This document shows, in pieces, positions 1 to 5,168 of a stretch of 7,298 nt of DNA (positions within the stretch are counted from its first letter, which is position 1; each line of letters starts with the position of its first letter). The DNA is from Desulfonema limicola (lineage in GTDB: Bacteria > Desulfobacterota > Desulfobacteria > Desulfobacterales > DYRC01). The notes beneath the pieces are model-generated. The model was not told the DNA's origin and did no database searches. It saw only the letters and a list, made by a program, of their open reading frames with translations. The stretch covers positions 1 through 7,298 of the forward strand of contig DYRC01000151.1 in NCBI GenBank assembly GCA_020718925.1, given 5' to 3'. Both the position numbers and the translations under genes were made by a program.

Positions 1-123
1 TTCATATTTTCCGTTGCTTTTTTCAATCTGTTCGGATATAAATTTCAAAAGGATTTACAATGTCATTTGTTACAGCTTTTGAGCATTATCGTGTAAGATG
101 AATTACTCGGATAAGGAGAAATT
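1..123. other. Upstream stretch without a recognisable gene
   Basis: No gene can be named here. The + strand frame beginning at base 1 is open to a TAA at 94-96 (about 31 codons, rich in Phe and Leu), so it could be the tail of a gene starting before the window, but it shows no family signature. A very short frame, ATG at 60 to TGA at 101 (13 residues), follows an AAAAGGA sequence and might be the stump of a gene start. The stretch ends with the ribosome binding site of the next gene. Confidence 0.4.
113..118 (+). promoter_or_regulatory. Ribosome binding site of the DUF4280 gene
   Basis: AAGGAG lies five bases before the ATG at 124. It is a near-perfect Shine-Dalgarno sequence at good spacing and supports that start codon. 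Confidence 0.8.
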
Positions 124-513
124 ATGGGACTGGCGGTTTGCAATGGTGCCACATTACAATGTTCCTTTGGTGTCGCGCCTAGTACATTGATAATCCTGCC
201 GACCAATAAAACTATGGCATGTAATCAGCCTATGGCGAATATTATGGATAATATACCTATGCTAAACATCTTACCGTTCGGGATGTGCAGTTCGCTTGCC
301 AATCCTGCGGTAGCATCGGCTACGTCAGCAGCATCAGGGGTCTTGACGCCGATGCCTTGTATTCCGGTAACATCTGCGCCATGGATACCCGGTTCTCCGA
401 CCGTTTTGTTGGGAAATATGCCGGCGTTGAATGATAGCTCCAAATTGATATGTAATTGGGCAGGTGTGATTCAGATTCTGGTTCCGGGACAATTTACCAT
501 ACAGGTTCCTTAA
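124..513 (+). CDS. DUF4280 family PAAR-like protein
   Basis: The complete 129-residue product matches the DUF4280/PAAR-like pattern from end to end. It has an N-terminal CSFG segment (residues 13-16), an NIMDNIPMLNILPFGMC block (39-55), ANP (59-61), LTPMPCIP (74-81), a PW.PG turn (86-90), a GNMPAL block (97-102), and a C-terminal C-NWAG-VIQI-PGQ ending (110-123). Six cysteines (6, 13, 33, 55, 79, 110) sit at the ends of glycine/proline-rich beta segments, as in this family. Members are thought to form the sharp tip, or carry effectors, on the spike of type VI secretion or related contractile injection systems. There is no signal peptide or membrane segment. No sheath, tube, spike or effector gene lies in the window, so a role in such a machine is inferred from the family only. 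The family call is firm; the function is less so. Confidence 0.88.
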   Translation: MGLAVCNGATLQCSFGVAPSTLIILPTNKTMACNQPMANIMDNIPMLNILPFGMCSSLANPAVASATSAASGVLTPMPCIPVTSAPWIPGSPTVLLGNMPALNDSSKLICNWAGVIQILVPGQFTIQVP

Positions 514-585
514 CAGAAGAATTGAGATTATGCTCAGGTAAATCAACTATTAATGCCATAACATCAATCTTCATCACCTCCTTGA

Positions 586-774
586 TTTTGCAGAAGCAAC
601 ACATCATTTTATTCCGACTTCAACCCGGGATGCTCCGCTGCTTCCGTACAAATCCGTAACTTCAATGAATATTTACTGAAACGATTCTGTGATATGTCAG
701 GTACTGACTTCGGTTCGATAAAATCTGCTGACGGCTATGAGCGGATTATAAATCTCGGATCTGTCGCCGTATAA
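586..774 (+). pseudogene. Anonymous open frame, possible gene fragment
   Basis: After the TGA at 583-585 this frame stays open for 62 codons to the TAA at 772-774. The only ATG is at 694, giving 26 residues if used. The translation has mixed composition, including NFNEYLLKRFCDMSGTDFGS and SADGYERIINLGS, and codons resembling those of the neighbouring genes rather than low-complexity noise. There is no usable start with a ribosome binding site, and I do not recognise the protein. It may be a 3' fragment of a decayed gene or simply a chance open frame. Confidence 0.2.
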
Positions 775-848
775 AAACTGTCCGAACTATTGAGTTATGA
801 ATCACTGCAATTTTATATTCAGCAATCCAGAAACCACTTGAAGTTGAA

Positions 849-877
849 TTAAAATCATGCTAATCCGTAAGCATAAT
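849..877 (+). promoter_or_regulatory. Candidate sigma-70 promoter before the nfu gene
   Basis: TTAAAA (849-854) and CATAAT (872-877) are separated by 17 bases and resemble -35 and -10 boxes (4/6 and 5/6 matches). The predicted transcript would start near 884, at the ribosome binding site itself, leaving a very short leader. That weakens the call, but no better promoter is visible nearby. Confidence 0.28.
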
Positions 878-883
878 TCAAAC

Positions 884-889
884 AAGGAG
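884..889 (+). promoter_or_regulatory. Ribosome binding site of the nfu gene
   Basis: AAGGAG lies eight bases before the ATG at 898. It is the same sequence and nearly the same spacing as before the DUF4280 and acyltransferase genes. Confidence 0.8.
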
Positions 890-897
890 AATCTGTA

Positions 898-1122
898 ATG
901 AAAGAAAAAGTCCAGGAAGTCATCAATAAAATCCGTCCATCGCTTCAGGCAGACGGCGGAGACGTGGAATTGGTTTCAATAGAAGAAGCGACAGGCATTG
1001 TCAAAGTGCGGCTTAAAGGCGCGTGCGCCGGATGCCCCATGTCTCAGATGACCTTGAAAAACGGCATTGAACGCTTAATGAAAAAAGAAGTCCCCGGAGT
1101 CAAATCGGTTCAGTCTGCATAG
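898..1122 (+). CDS. NifU C-terminal domain (Nfu) iron-sulfur scaffold protein
   Basis: The 74-residue product is a single NifU-C/Nfu domain, the usual length for stand-alone family members. Seen directly: the RPSLQADGGDVEL block (13-25) near the start, the KVRLKGACAGCPMS block with the CxxC pair C43/C46, and a C-terminal helix ending in VPGVKSVQ. In this family the two cysteines of a dimer hold a [4Fe-4S] cluster that is passed to apo-proteins in the cytoplasm. The start is set by a strong AAGGAG at 884-889. Only eight bases separate its stop from the aminotransferase start, so the two are almost certainly co-transcribed. The family call is secure. The client protein is unknown, and the PLP aminotransferase next door is not an obvious Fe-S enzyme. 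Confidence 0.93.
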   Translation: MKEKVQEVINKIRPSLQADGGDVELVSIEEATGIVKVRLKGACAGCPMSQMTLKNGIERLMKKEVPGVKSVQSA

Positions 1123-1130
1123 GGATTGCC

Positions 1131-2312
1131 ATGACCATATCCAAAAAAATCGAATCCATGATGTCCAAATCGTCATGGATCCGCAAAATGTTTGAAGAAG
1201 GCGCGAAACTGAAAGCCATGCACGGCGCGAAAAATGTCTTTGATTTCAGTCTCGGAAATCCGAACCTTGCGCCGCCTGAAAGCTTTTATACGGCATTAAG
1301 CGAGATTGTAAATTCGCGTGAAGCAGGAAAGCACGGCTATATGCCCAATATCGGCTATCCGCATGTCCGCAAATCGGTAGCAGATTATCTTTCTGAAGAA
1401 CAGGGCGCTGCCGTAACCGCCGATGAAGTGATTATGACCTGCGGAGCTGCGGGTGCGCTGAATGTGATTCTGAAAACCATTCTTGATCCCGGCGATGAAG
1501 TGATTTCTCCGGCACCGTATTTTGTGGAATACAATACTTATGTGGATAATCACGGCGGCGTGTTGAAGACGGTGATGACAAAGCCGGATTTCACGTTGGA
1601 TATTGACGCTATTTCAGGCGCCATCACGGATAAAACCAAAGCCATTCTGATCAACTCGCCCAACAATCCCACCGGACAGGTATATTCGGAAGACAGCCTG
1701 AAACAGTTGGGAAAAATGCTGGAAGAAAAGGGAAAATCACTTAACCGAACGATTTATCTGCTCTCTGATGAGCCGTATCGCAAAATTGTTTATGATGGCA
1801 TTAAAGTCCCAAGCATTTTTGCCTCTTATCGGGAAAGTATTATTGCCACATCGTATTCCAAAGATATTTCCATTCCCGGCGAGCGCATCGGATTTATTGC
1901 GGTCAATCCGCAAGCCACATATAAACCGGCACTGCTGGGCGGCATGGCGTTATCCAACCGGATTCTGGGCTTTGTCAACGCGCCTGCGCTGATGCAGCGG
2001 GCTGTTGCGGCGGTTCAGGGAATGAGTGCAGACCTTTCGGCATACACCCGAAAACGCGATTTACTGTGTAATGGACTTGCTGAAAGCGGCTATGAATTTA
2101 CAAAGCCCGCAGGCGCATTTTATCTGTTTCCGAAATCGCCTATTGCAGATGATGTGAAATTTGTTCAATCGCTTCAGGAGGAACTGATTCTGACAGTTCC
2201 GGGCAGCGGATTCGGCGGACCCGGGCATTTCAGAATTGCTTTTTGCGTGGATGATGAAACGATTATCAATGCCATGCCCGGATTTAAGCGGGTGATGCAG
2301 AAATTCCGATAA
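1131..2312 (+). CDS. Class I/II (fold-type I) PLP-dependent aminotransferase
   Basis: The complete 393-residue protein is the normal length for the aspartate aminotransferase superfamily. Seen directly: FSLGNPNLAPP (39-49) near the N-terminus; Y130, likely stacking on the cofactor; NSPNNPTG (175-182), whose N179 should contact the PLP hydroxyl; SDEPY (212-216), whose D213 should pair with the pyridine nitrogen; SYSKD (241-245), with K244 as the Schiff-base lysine; R252 for the phosphate; and HFRIAF, with R368 for the substrate carboxylate. All core residues are present, so an active enzyme is expected in the cytoplasm, moving an amino group between an amino acid and a 2-oxo acid. The substrate cannot be read from sequence. 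The start follows a modest AGGGA (1121-1125), and the gene lies eight bases after nfu, so translation is probably coupled. Confidence 0.93.
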   Translation: MTISKKIESMMSKSSWIRKMFEEGAKLKAMHGAKNVFDFSLGNPNLAPPESFYTALSEIVNSREAGKHGYMPNIGYPHVRKSVADYLSEEQGAAVTADEVIMTCGAAGALNVILKTILDPGDEVISPAPYFVEYNTYVDNHGGVLKTVMTKPDFTLDIDAISGAITDKTKAILINSPNNPTGQVYSEDSLKQLGKMLEEKGKSLNRTIYLLSDEPYRKIVYDGIKVPSIFASYRESIIATSYSKDISIPGERIGFIAVNPQATYKPALLGGMALSNRILGFVNAPALMQRAVAAVQGMSADLSAYTRKRDLLCNGLAESGYEFTKPAGAFYLFPKSPIADDVKFVQSLQEELILTVPGSGFGGPGHFRIAFCVDDETIINAMPGFKRVMQKFR

Positions 2313-2334
2313 TGCGGCTGAACAGCAGATTCGG

Positions 2335-2362
2335 TTGACAACAGGAAAACGGGGCTTACTTT
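2335..2362 (+). promoter_or_regulatory. Candidate promoter before the zinc-ribbon gene
   Basis: A perfect TTGACA -35 box (2335-2340) is followed after 16 bases by TACTTT (2357-2362), a weak -10 box (3/6). Transcription would start near 2369, leaving a leader of about 34 bases that contains the GGAGG ribosome binding site. I see no terminator between the aminotransferase stop and this site, so read-through from upstream is also possible. Confidence 0.3.
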
Positions 2363-2389
2363 CGGTGAACAGGATAAAAACACAAAACC

Positions 2390-2394
2390 GGAGG
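2390..2394 (+). promoter_or_regulatory. Ribosome binding site of the zinc-ribbon gene
   Basis: GGAGG lies eight bases before the ATG at 2403 and fixes that start. Confidence 0.75.
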
Positions 2395-2402
2395 TCAGAC
2401 TG

Positions 2403-3080
2403 ATGTCTTTTGAAACCAAAGAAGACGTTTTTGAAAAAATTATGTCCCAGCCAAAGCCCCGCTGTCAGCATTGCAATATGGAAATGAGCTTGTGGGAAGC
2501 TCCGTCTATGACATTCAGCGACGGATTGGGCTGGGGTGTGCCGTATCTGTATGTCTGCTTTAATGACGATTGCTCGTTATATAAAGAGGGCTGGAAAAAT
2601 CTTGAGGAAAATTACGGGCAGACCGCCTCTTATCGCTGCATGTGCTATCCGGGTACGGAGCAGTACGAATGTATGCCGGTATTCAGCCCGCACGGCGCAA
2701 AAGGACAGCTTCTTGACGACGCGGCTATGCTGGAAGAAGAAAAGCTCAAAGAAAACATCAAAAAAGGCTTTTCCATTTTGGCGGACTGCTATGTATCCAA
2801 AGATGGCGTAGGCGTGTTAAGCCTTCTGACAGACCCTTGCGAACCTGCGCGAGTTCGTCTGAAGGCGGCGGAAATGATAGGCGATATCGGCGAATTGGAG
2901 GCAATTGATCCGCTTAAGAGCTTAAAATTCGGTAATGAACTGATTCAGCAGAAAGTCAACGACGCTGTTTTGAAAATTCATGAGCGGCATTTTACGCGGG
3001 AATGCCCGTTCTGTGCTGAAATCATCAAATGCAGAGCCAATATCTGCAAGCACTGCGGCAAAGAAGTCGCAGGACAATAA
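2403..3080 (+). CDS. Cys-rich / HEAT-like repeat / zinc-ribbon protein of unknown function
   Basis: The 225-residue product appears modular. Residues 21-57 hold a probable zinc site, C21-x2-C24 then C52-x4-C57, a spacing close to that of Ogr/Delta-type phage zinc fingers. More cysteines follow at 79, 81 and 90. Residues 105-130 are a charged helix. Residues 136-191 look like one or two HEAT-type helical repeats (PARVRLKAAEMIGDIGELEA, then a helix pair ending in VNDAVLKI). Residues 201-218 form a zinc ribbon, CPFC and CKHC, with an extra C210 between them. There is no signal peptide or membrane segment, so it is likely cytoplasmic. Such an arrangement suits a protein- or nucleic-acid-binding adaptor, but no function can be assigned. 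It sits 90 bases after the aminotransferase and 41 before the permease, with no informative link to either. Confidence 0.8.
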   Translation: MSFETKEDVFEKIMSQPKPRCQHCNMEMSLWEAPSMTFSDGLGWGVPYLYVCFNDDCSLYKEGWKNLEENYGQTASYRCMCYPGTEQYECMPVFSPHGAKGQLLDDAAMLEEEKLKENIKKGFSILADCYVSKDGVGVLSLLTDPCEPARVRLKAAEMIGDIGELEAIDPLKSLKFGNELIQQKVNDAVLKIHERHFTRECPFCAEIIKCRANICKHCGKEVAGQ

Positions 3081-3090
3081 CCCCTGATTT

Positions 3091-3108
3091 CCCCCTTTCT
3101 TAAGGGGG
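3091..3108. repeat. G/C-run hairpin (REP-like or terminator-like)
   Basis: CCCCCTT (3091-3097) and AAGGGGG (3102-3108) form a perfect 7-bp stem with a 4-base loop. There is no T-run after it, so it is not a standard intrinsic terminator. The arms share the CCCCCTT/AAGGGGG core with the palindromes inside the larger element at 4174-4307, suggesting a short relative of the same repeat family. It sits between two + strand genes, 13 bases before the permease start. Confidence 0.75.
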
Positions 3109-3121
3109 CGGTGGGATTTGA

Positions 3122-4174
3122 ATGGAACGCAGCGATTATTTTATCAGACGATTTTTATTGATTATTCCTACCTTTATCGGCATTACTTTTTTATGTTTTC
3201 TGCTGATTCAGTTTGTGCCGGGCGGTCCCGTGGAACAGGCAATTATGCAGATGAAAGGCATAGGGCAGGGAGAAGCCGGCAGAGGTCAGCAGGCAGGCTC
3301 TTCGATTTCAGAAGCACAGCGCAAAGCCATTGAAGTGCATTTCGGGTTTGACAAGCCGTTTTATGAACGCTATTGGACCTGGCTGATCCGGGATCGGATC
3401 GGCATGAAGATGGAATCCTACAAATTCCCGAATAAAACCGCATGGCAACTGATTGAGGAGCGATTCAACGTATCGCTGATTTTCGGCATTACCGGCTTTG
3501 TTCTGTCTTATCTGATTTGCATTCCGCTGGGCATTTTCAAAGCGCTTAGGCATGAAAAACGCTTTGATGTGATGTCGAGCGTTATCGTGTTTGTGGGCTA
3601 TGCCATTCCGCCATTTGCTTTCGGCATGGTGATGAAAATGCTGTTTTGCGGCACGACCGAAGGATTATGGGATATTTTTCCGGTATCCGGCTTTCAATCC
3701 GAACATTTTGCCGCATTAAGCTTTTGGGAAAAAATCAAAGATATTGCCTCTCATACCTTTCTGCCTATTTTGTGCTACATGCTCGGACATTTTGCCGTGC
3801 TGACGCTGCTGATGAAAAATTCCCTGTTAGAACAAATCGGCAAAGATTATATCCGCACGGTGCTGGCAAAAGGCGGAAGTTTTTCGCGGGCAGTTTGGGG
3901 ACATGCCTTGAGAAACGCCATGATTCCGATTGCCACAGGCTTCGGTTCGATTTTAACCATCATGTTTGCCGGTTCCGTGATTATTGAGCAGGTATTTGAG
4001 ATACCGGGCATGGGGCGATTAAGCCTTGAAGCCATTGTCGGGCGCGATTATCCGGTGTTTATGGGGATTTTGTCTCTGACCTCCATTCTGGGGCTGATCG
4101 GCAATATCTTATCTGATTTCTGCTATGTCCTGATTGATCCGCGGATCAGTTTTCAATCCGGCAGTTCGACATAA
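3122..4174 (+). CDS. yejB: YejB-type ABC importer permease (oligopeptide / microcin C class)
   Basis: The 350-residue protein resembles YejB of the DppB/OppB permease family throughout. It has TM1 (about 11-31) ending in the typical FVPGGPVEQAI, a large periplasmic loop with FGFDKPFYERY, TM2 (117-139), TM3 (151-175, with GYAIPPF), TM4 (212-231), the cytoplasmic EAA loop (about 242-265, with AKG and HALRNAMIP following), TM5 (267-291), TM6 (312-336), and an LIDPRISF end. The family takes up peptides, or microcin C in enterobacteria, together with a second permease (YejE), a binding protein (YejA) and an ATPase (YejF). None of these is downstream here, where a polysaccharide exporter follows instead. 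The ribosome binding site is weak (GTGGGA, 3111-3116), and a hairpin lies just before it. The TAA stop overlaps the left end of the palindromic element by one base, so the last residues (SGSST) could have been changed by its insertion. Confidence 0.88.
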   Translation: MERSDYFIRRFLLIIPTFIGITFLCFLLIQFVPGGPVEQAIMQMKGIGQGEAGRGQQAGSSISEAQRKAIEVHFGFDKPFYERYWTWLIRDRIGMKMESYKFPNKTAWQLIEERFNVSLIFGITGFVLSYLICIPLGIFKALRHEKRFDVMSSVIVFVGYAIPPFAFGMVMKMLFCGTTEGLWDIFPVSGFQSEHFAALSFWEKIKDIASHTFLPILCYMLGHFAVLTLLMKNSLLEQIGKDYIRTVLAKGGSFSRAVWGHALRNAMIPIATGFGSILTIMFAGSVIIEQVFEIPGMGRLSLEAIVGRDYPVFMGILSLTSILGLIGNILSDFCYVLIDPRISFQSGSST

Positions 4175-4209
4175 TACCAAATCGCTGTCAAACTCACCTA
4201 ACCCCCCGG

Positions 4210-4234
4210 CCCCCTTCCCTGAAAGGGAAGGGGG
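4210..4234. repeat. Perfect 11-bp inverted repeat, left arm hairpin of the element
   Basis: CCCCCTTCCCT (4210-4220) and AGGGAAGGGGG (4224-4234) flank the loop GAA. The stem is very stable and could act as a transcription block in either direction, but no T-run follows. Confidence 0.8.
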
Positions 4235-4250
4235 AGACGTCATCAGTACT

Positions 4251-4273
4251 CCCCTCTCCTTTCAGGGGAGGGG
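4251..4273. repeat. 10-bp inverted repeat, right arm hairpin of the element
   Basis: CCCCTCTCCT (4251-4260) pairs with AGGGGAGGGG (4264-4273) across the loop TTC, with a single G-T pair. Its right arm also supplies two of the four G-runs of the G-quadruplex motif, so the two folds exclude each other. Confidence 0.7.
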
Positions 4274-4285
4274 CCGGGGGAGGGG
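4265..4285 (+). other. Four-tetrad G-quadruplex motif
   Basis: There are four G-runs of four or more (4265-4268, 4270-4273, 4276-4280, 4282-4285) with loops of one, two and one bases. This is a textbook motif for a very stable parallel G-quadruplex in the + strand or its RNA. It ends 25 bases before the proposed -35 box of wzm. Confidence 0.75.
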
Positions 4286-4310
4286 TGCTTTGATAGCGAA
4301 TCGGTATAAA

Positions 4311-4339
4311 TTGACTTATTCACCTATCTAATGTATATA
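4311..4339 (+). promoter_or_regulatory. Candidate sigma-70 promoter of the wzm-wzt unit
   Basis: TTGACT (4311-4316, 5/6) and TATATA (4334-4339, 4/6) are spaced by 17 bases, immediately after the right end of the palindromic element. Transcription would start near 4346, only about five bases before the ATG at 4351. That implies a leaderless or nearly leaderless message, in keeping with the lack of a ribosome binding site there. Confidence 0.5.
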
Positions 4340-4350
4340 CCCGCGTTCAG

Positions 4351-5166
4351 ATGATACTAAAAACACTCAGATTGATGAAAACGCCGATAAGCTCCGTATT
4401 TGGCTATCGGCATCTTTTGGAAGAATTTATCGGGCGCGAAATCAAAGGACGATTTATCGGCTCAGTTGCCGGTATTTTCTGGACACTGATTCATCCGATA
4501 GTCAATATCGTTGTCTATTACTTTATATTCTCAATGGTTATGCGGATTCAGGTGAAAATTGAAGAAACCGGCACAGACAGTTTTTTTGTATTTTTTCTCT
4601 CAGGCTTTTTCCCCTGGCTGATGTTTGCCGAAAGCCTGTCCAAATCTGTCGGGGTTCTGATTGAAAACGCGAATCTGATTACCAAAGTGGTTTTTCCGGT
4701 GGAATTGCTGCCTGTGGGCGTGGTGCTGTCCGGGGCTATTATCAATGGCGTGGGCATGTATTTTTTTCTGTTATATCTGATTATTATCGGATATGCTCAT
4801 CTGACGTGGCTGTATCTGCCGCTGCTGATACTTACCCAACTGTTTTTTATTTCGGGAATCTGCTATCTGCTTGCCGCGCTGTGCGTGTTTATCCGGGATA
4901 TGCGCGAAATTCTGGGCATTATTCTGATGGTGTGGTTTTATGCCACGCCGATCATTTATCCCGCATCAATGATTCCTGAATTTCTCCGCCCGGTGATTGC
5001 CATCAATCCGATGAGCATGTTTGTCGAACTTTATCGCAATATTTTGCTGATTCACCGCTTCTCTTGGATGGAATTTGGGCTGGTAGGGAGTTTTTCCGCT
5101 ATGTCTTATATTTTCGGCGCGTGGTTTTTTATGCGGGCAAAACCGGCTTTCGGAGATGTTTTGTAA
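4351..5166 (+). CDS. wzm: ABC-2 type polysaccharide export permease (Wzm/TagG family)
   Basis: The 271-residue protein is the normal length for Wzm/KpsM/TagG permeases. Seen directly: an amphipathic N-terminal segment with REIKGRFIGSVAGIFWTLIHP (29-49), several hydrophobic segments (about 40-64, 80-102, 122-147, 153-180, 185-205, 247-262), the family blocks NANLITKVVFPVELLP (106-121), FIRDMRE (180-186), WFYATPIIYP (195-204) and NPMSMFVELYR (219-229), and a C-terminal KPAFGDVL. It should form the membrane channel through which a lipid-linked glycan crosses the inner membrane, paired with the ATPase that starts two bases after its stop. No ribosome binding site precedes the ATG at 4351; a second ATG at 4375 (residue 9) also lacks one. 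A seven-codon frame (ATG 4331 to TGA 4354) overlaps the start as ATGA and could couple translation. Confidence 0.9.
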   Translation: MILKTLRLMKTPISSVFGYRHLLEEFIGREIKGRFIGSVAGIFWTLIHPIVNIVVYYFIFSMVMRIQVKIEETGTDSFFVFFLSGFFPWLMFAESLSKSVGVLIENANLITKVVFPVELLPVGVVLSGAIINGVGMYFFLLYLIIIGYAHLTWLYLPLLILTQLFFISGICYLLAALCVFIRDMREILGIILMVWFYATPIIYPASMIPEFLRPVIAINPMSMFVELYRNILLIHRFSWMEFGLVGSFSAMSYIFGAWFFMRAKPAFGDVL

Positions 5167-5168
5167 TT

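Larger units (their letters stand above)
514..897. other. AT-richer intergenic stretch, possible gene remnant
   Basis: These 384 bases contain no confident gene. They are visibly richer in A+T than the flanking genes and have stops in most frames. The longest informative open stretch is 586-774. An 11-base match to the 3' end of 16S rRNA lies at 573-583. Just before 898 there is a candidate promoter and a strong ribosome binding site. I see no clear terminator hairpin with a T-run after the DUF4280 gene. The stretch may be the decayed remains of a gene that once followed the PAAR-like gene. Confidence 0.45.
4174..4307. mobile_element. MITE/REP-like palindromic element with imperfect terminal inverted repeats
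   Basis: The element is 134 bp and non-coding. Its ends are inverted copies: ATACCAAATCGCTGTCAAA at 4174-4192 matches the reverse complement of 4289-4307 at 16 of 19 positions. The complementarity continues inward after a one-base gap (CACC at 4195-4198 with GGTG at 4284-4287; CCGGCCCC at 4206-4213 with GGGGCCGG at 4270-4277). Two hairpins are nested inside: CCCCCTTCCCT/AGGGAAGGGGG (4210-4234, perfect, 3-base loop) and CCCCTCTCCT/AGGGGAGGGG (4251-4273, with one G-T pair). A non-autonomous transposable element or large REP/BIME-like repeat fits this. No transposase is present and no target duplication is certain. Confidence 0.72.

Noticed and set aside
494..574. Minus-strand 26-codon frame behind a perfect AAGGAGGTGAT
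   Set aside because: The ribosome binding site is only two bases from the ATG, too close to work well. The frame is very short, overlaps the DUF4280 gene end and has no recognisable product.
456..659. 67-codon + strand frame overlapping the DUF4280 gene end
   Set aside because: Its first part is a shadow of the DUF4280 gene and its remainder is low-information intergenic sequence. There is no ribosome binding site and no family signature.
2061..2471. Long minus-strand frame (136 codons) across the aminotransferase end
   Set aside because: It lies mostly opposite a fully conserved aminotransferase and has a His/Arg/Phe/Cys-rich composition typical of antisense shadows, with no recognisable motif.
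3118..3333. Alternative TTG-started + strand frame at the beginning of the permease gene
   Set aside because: It is a different frame from the strongly YejB-like protein that starts at 3122 and has no family features of its own.
4195..4287. Rho-independent terminator for the permease transcript
   Set aside because: The hairpins are strong, but no T-run follows on the + strand, and the larger symmetry with terminal inverted repeats fits a repeat element better. It may still impede transcription.
4134..4331. 65-codon frame running through the palindromic element
   Set aside because: It is Pro/Arg/Gly-rich because it translates the C- and G-runs of the repeat. It has no ribosome binding site and starts inside the permease gene.
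5064..5168. N-terminal extension of the Wzt frame overlapping the end of wzm
   Set aside because: The extra 35 residues (rich in Arg and Phe) are the wzm coding sequence read in another frame. ABC-ATPase homology begins right after the ATG at 5169, two bases after the wzm stop.
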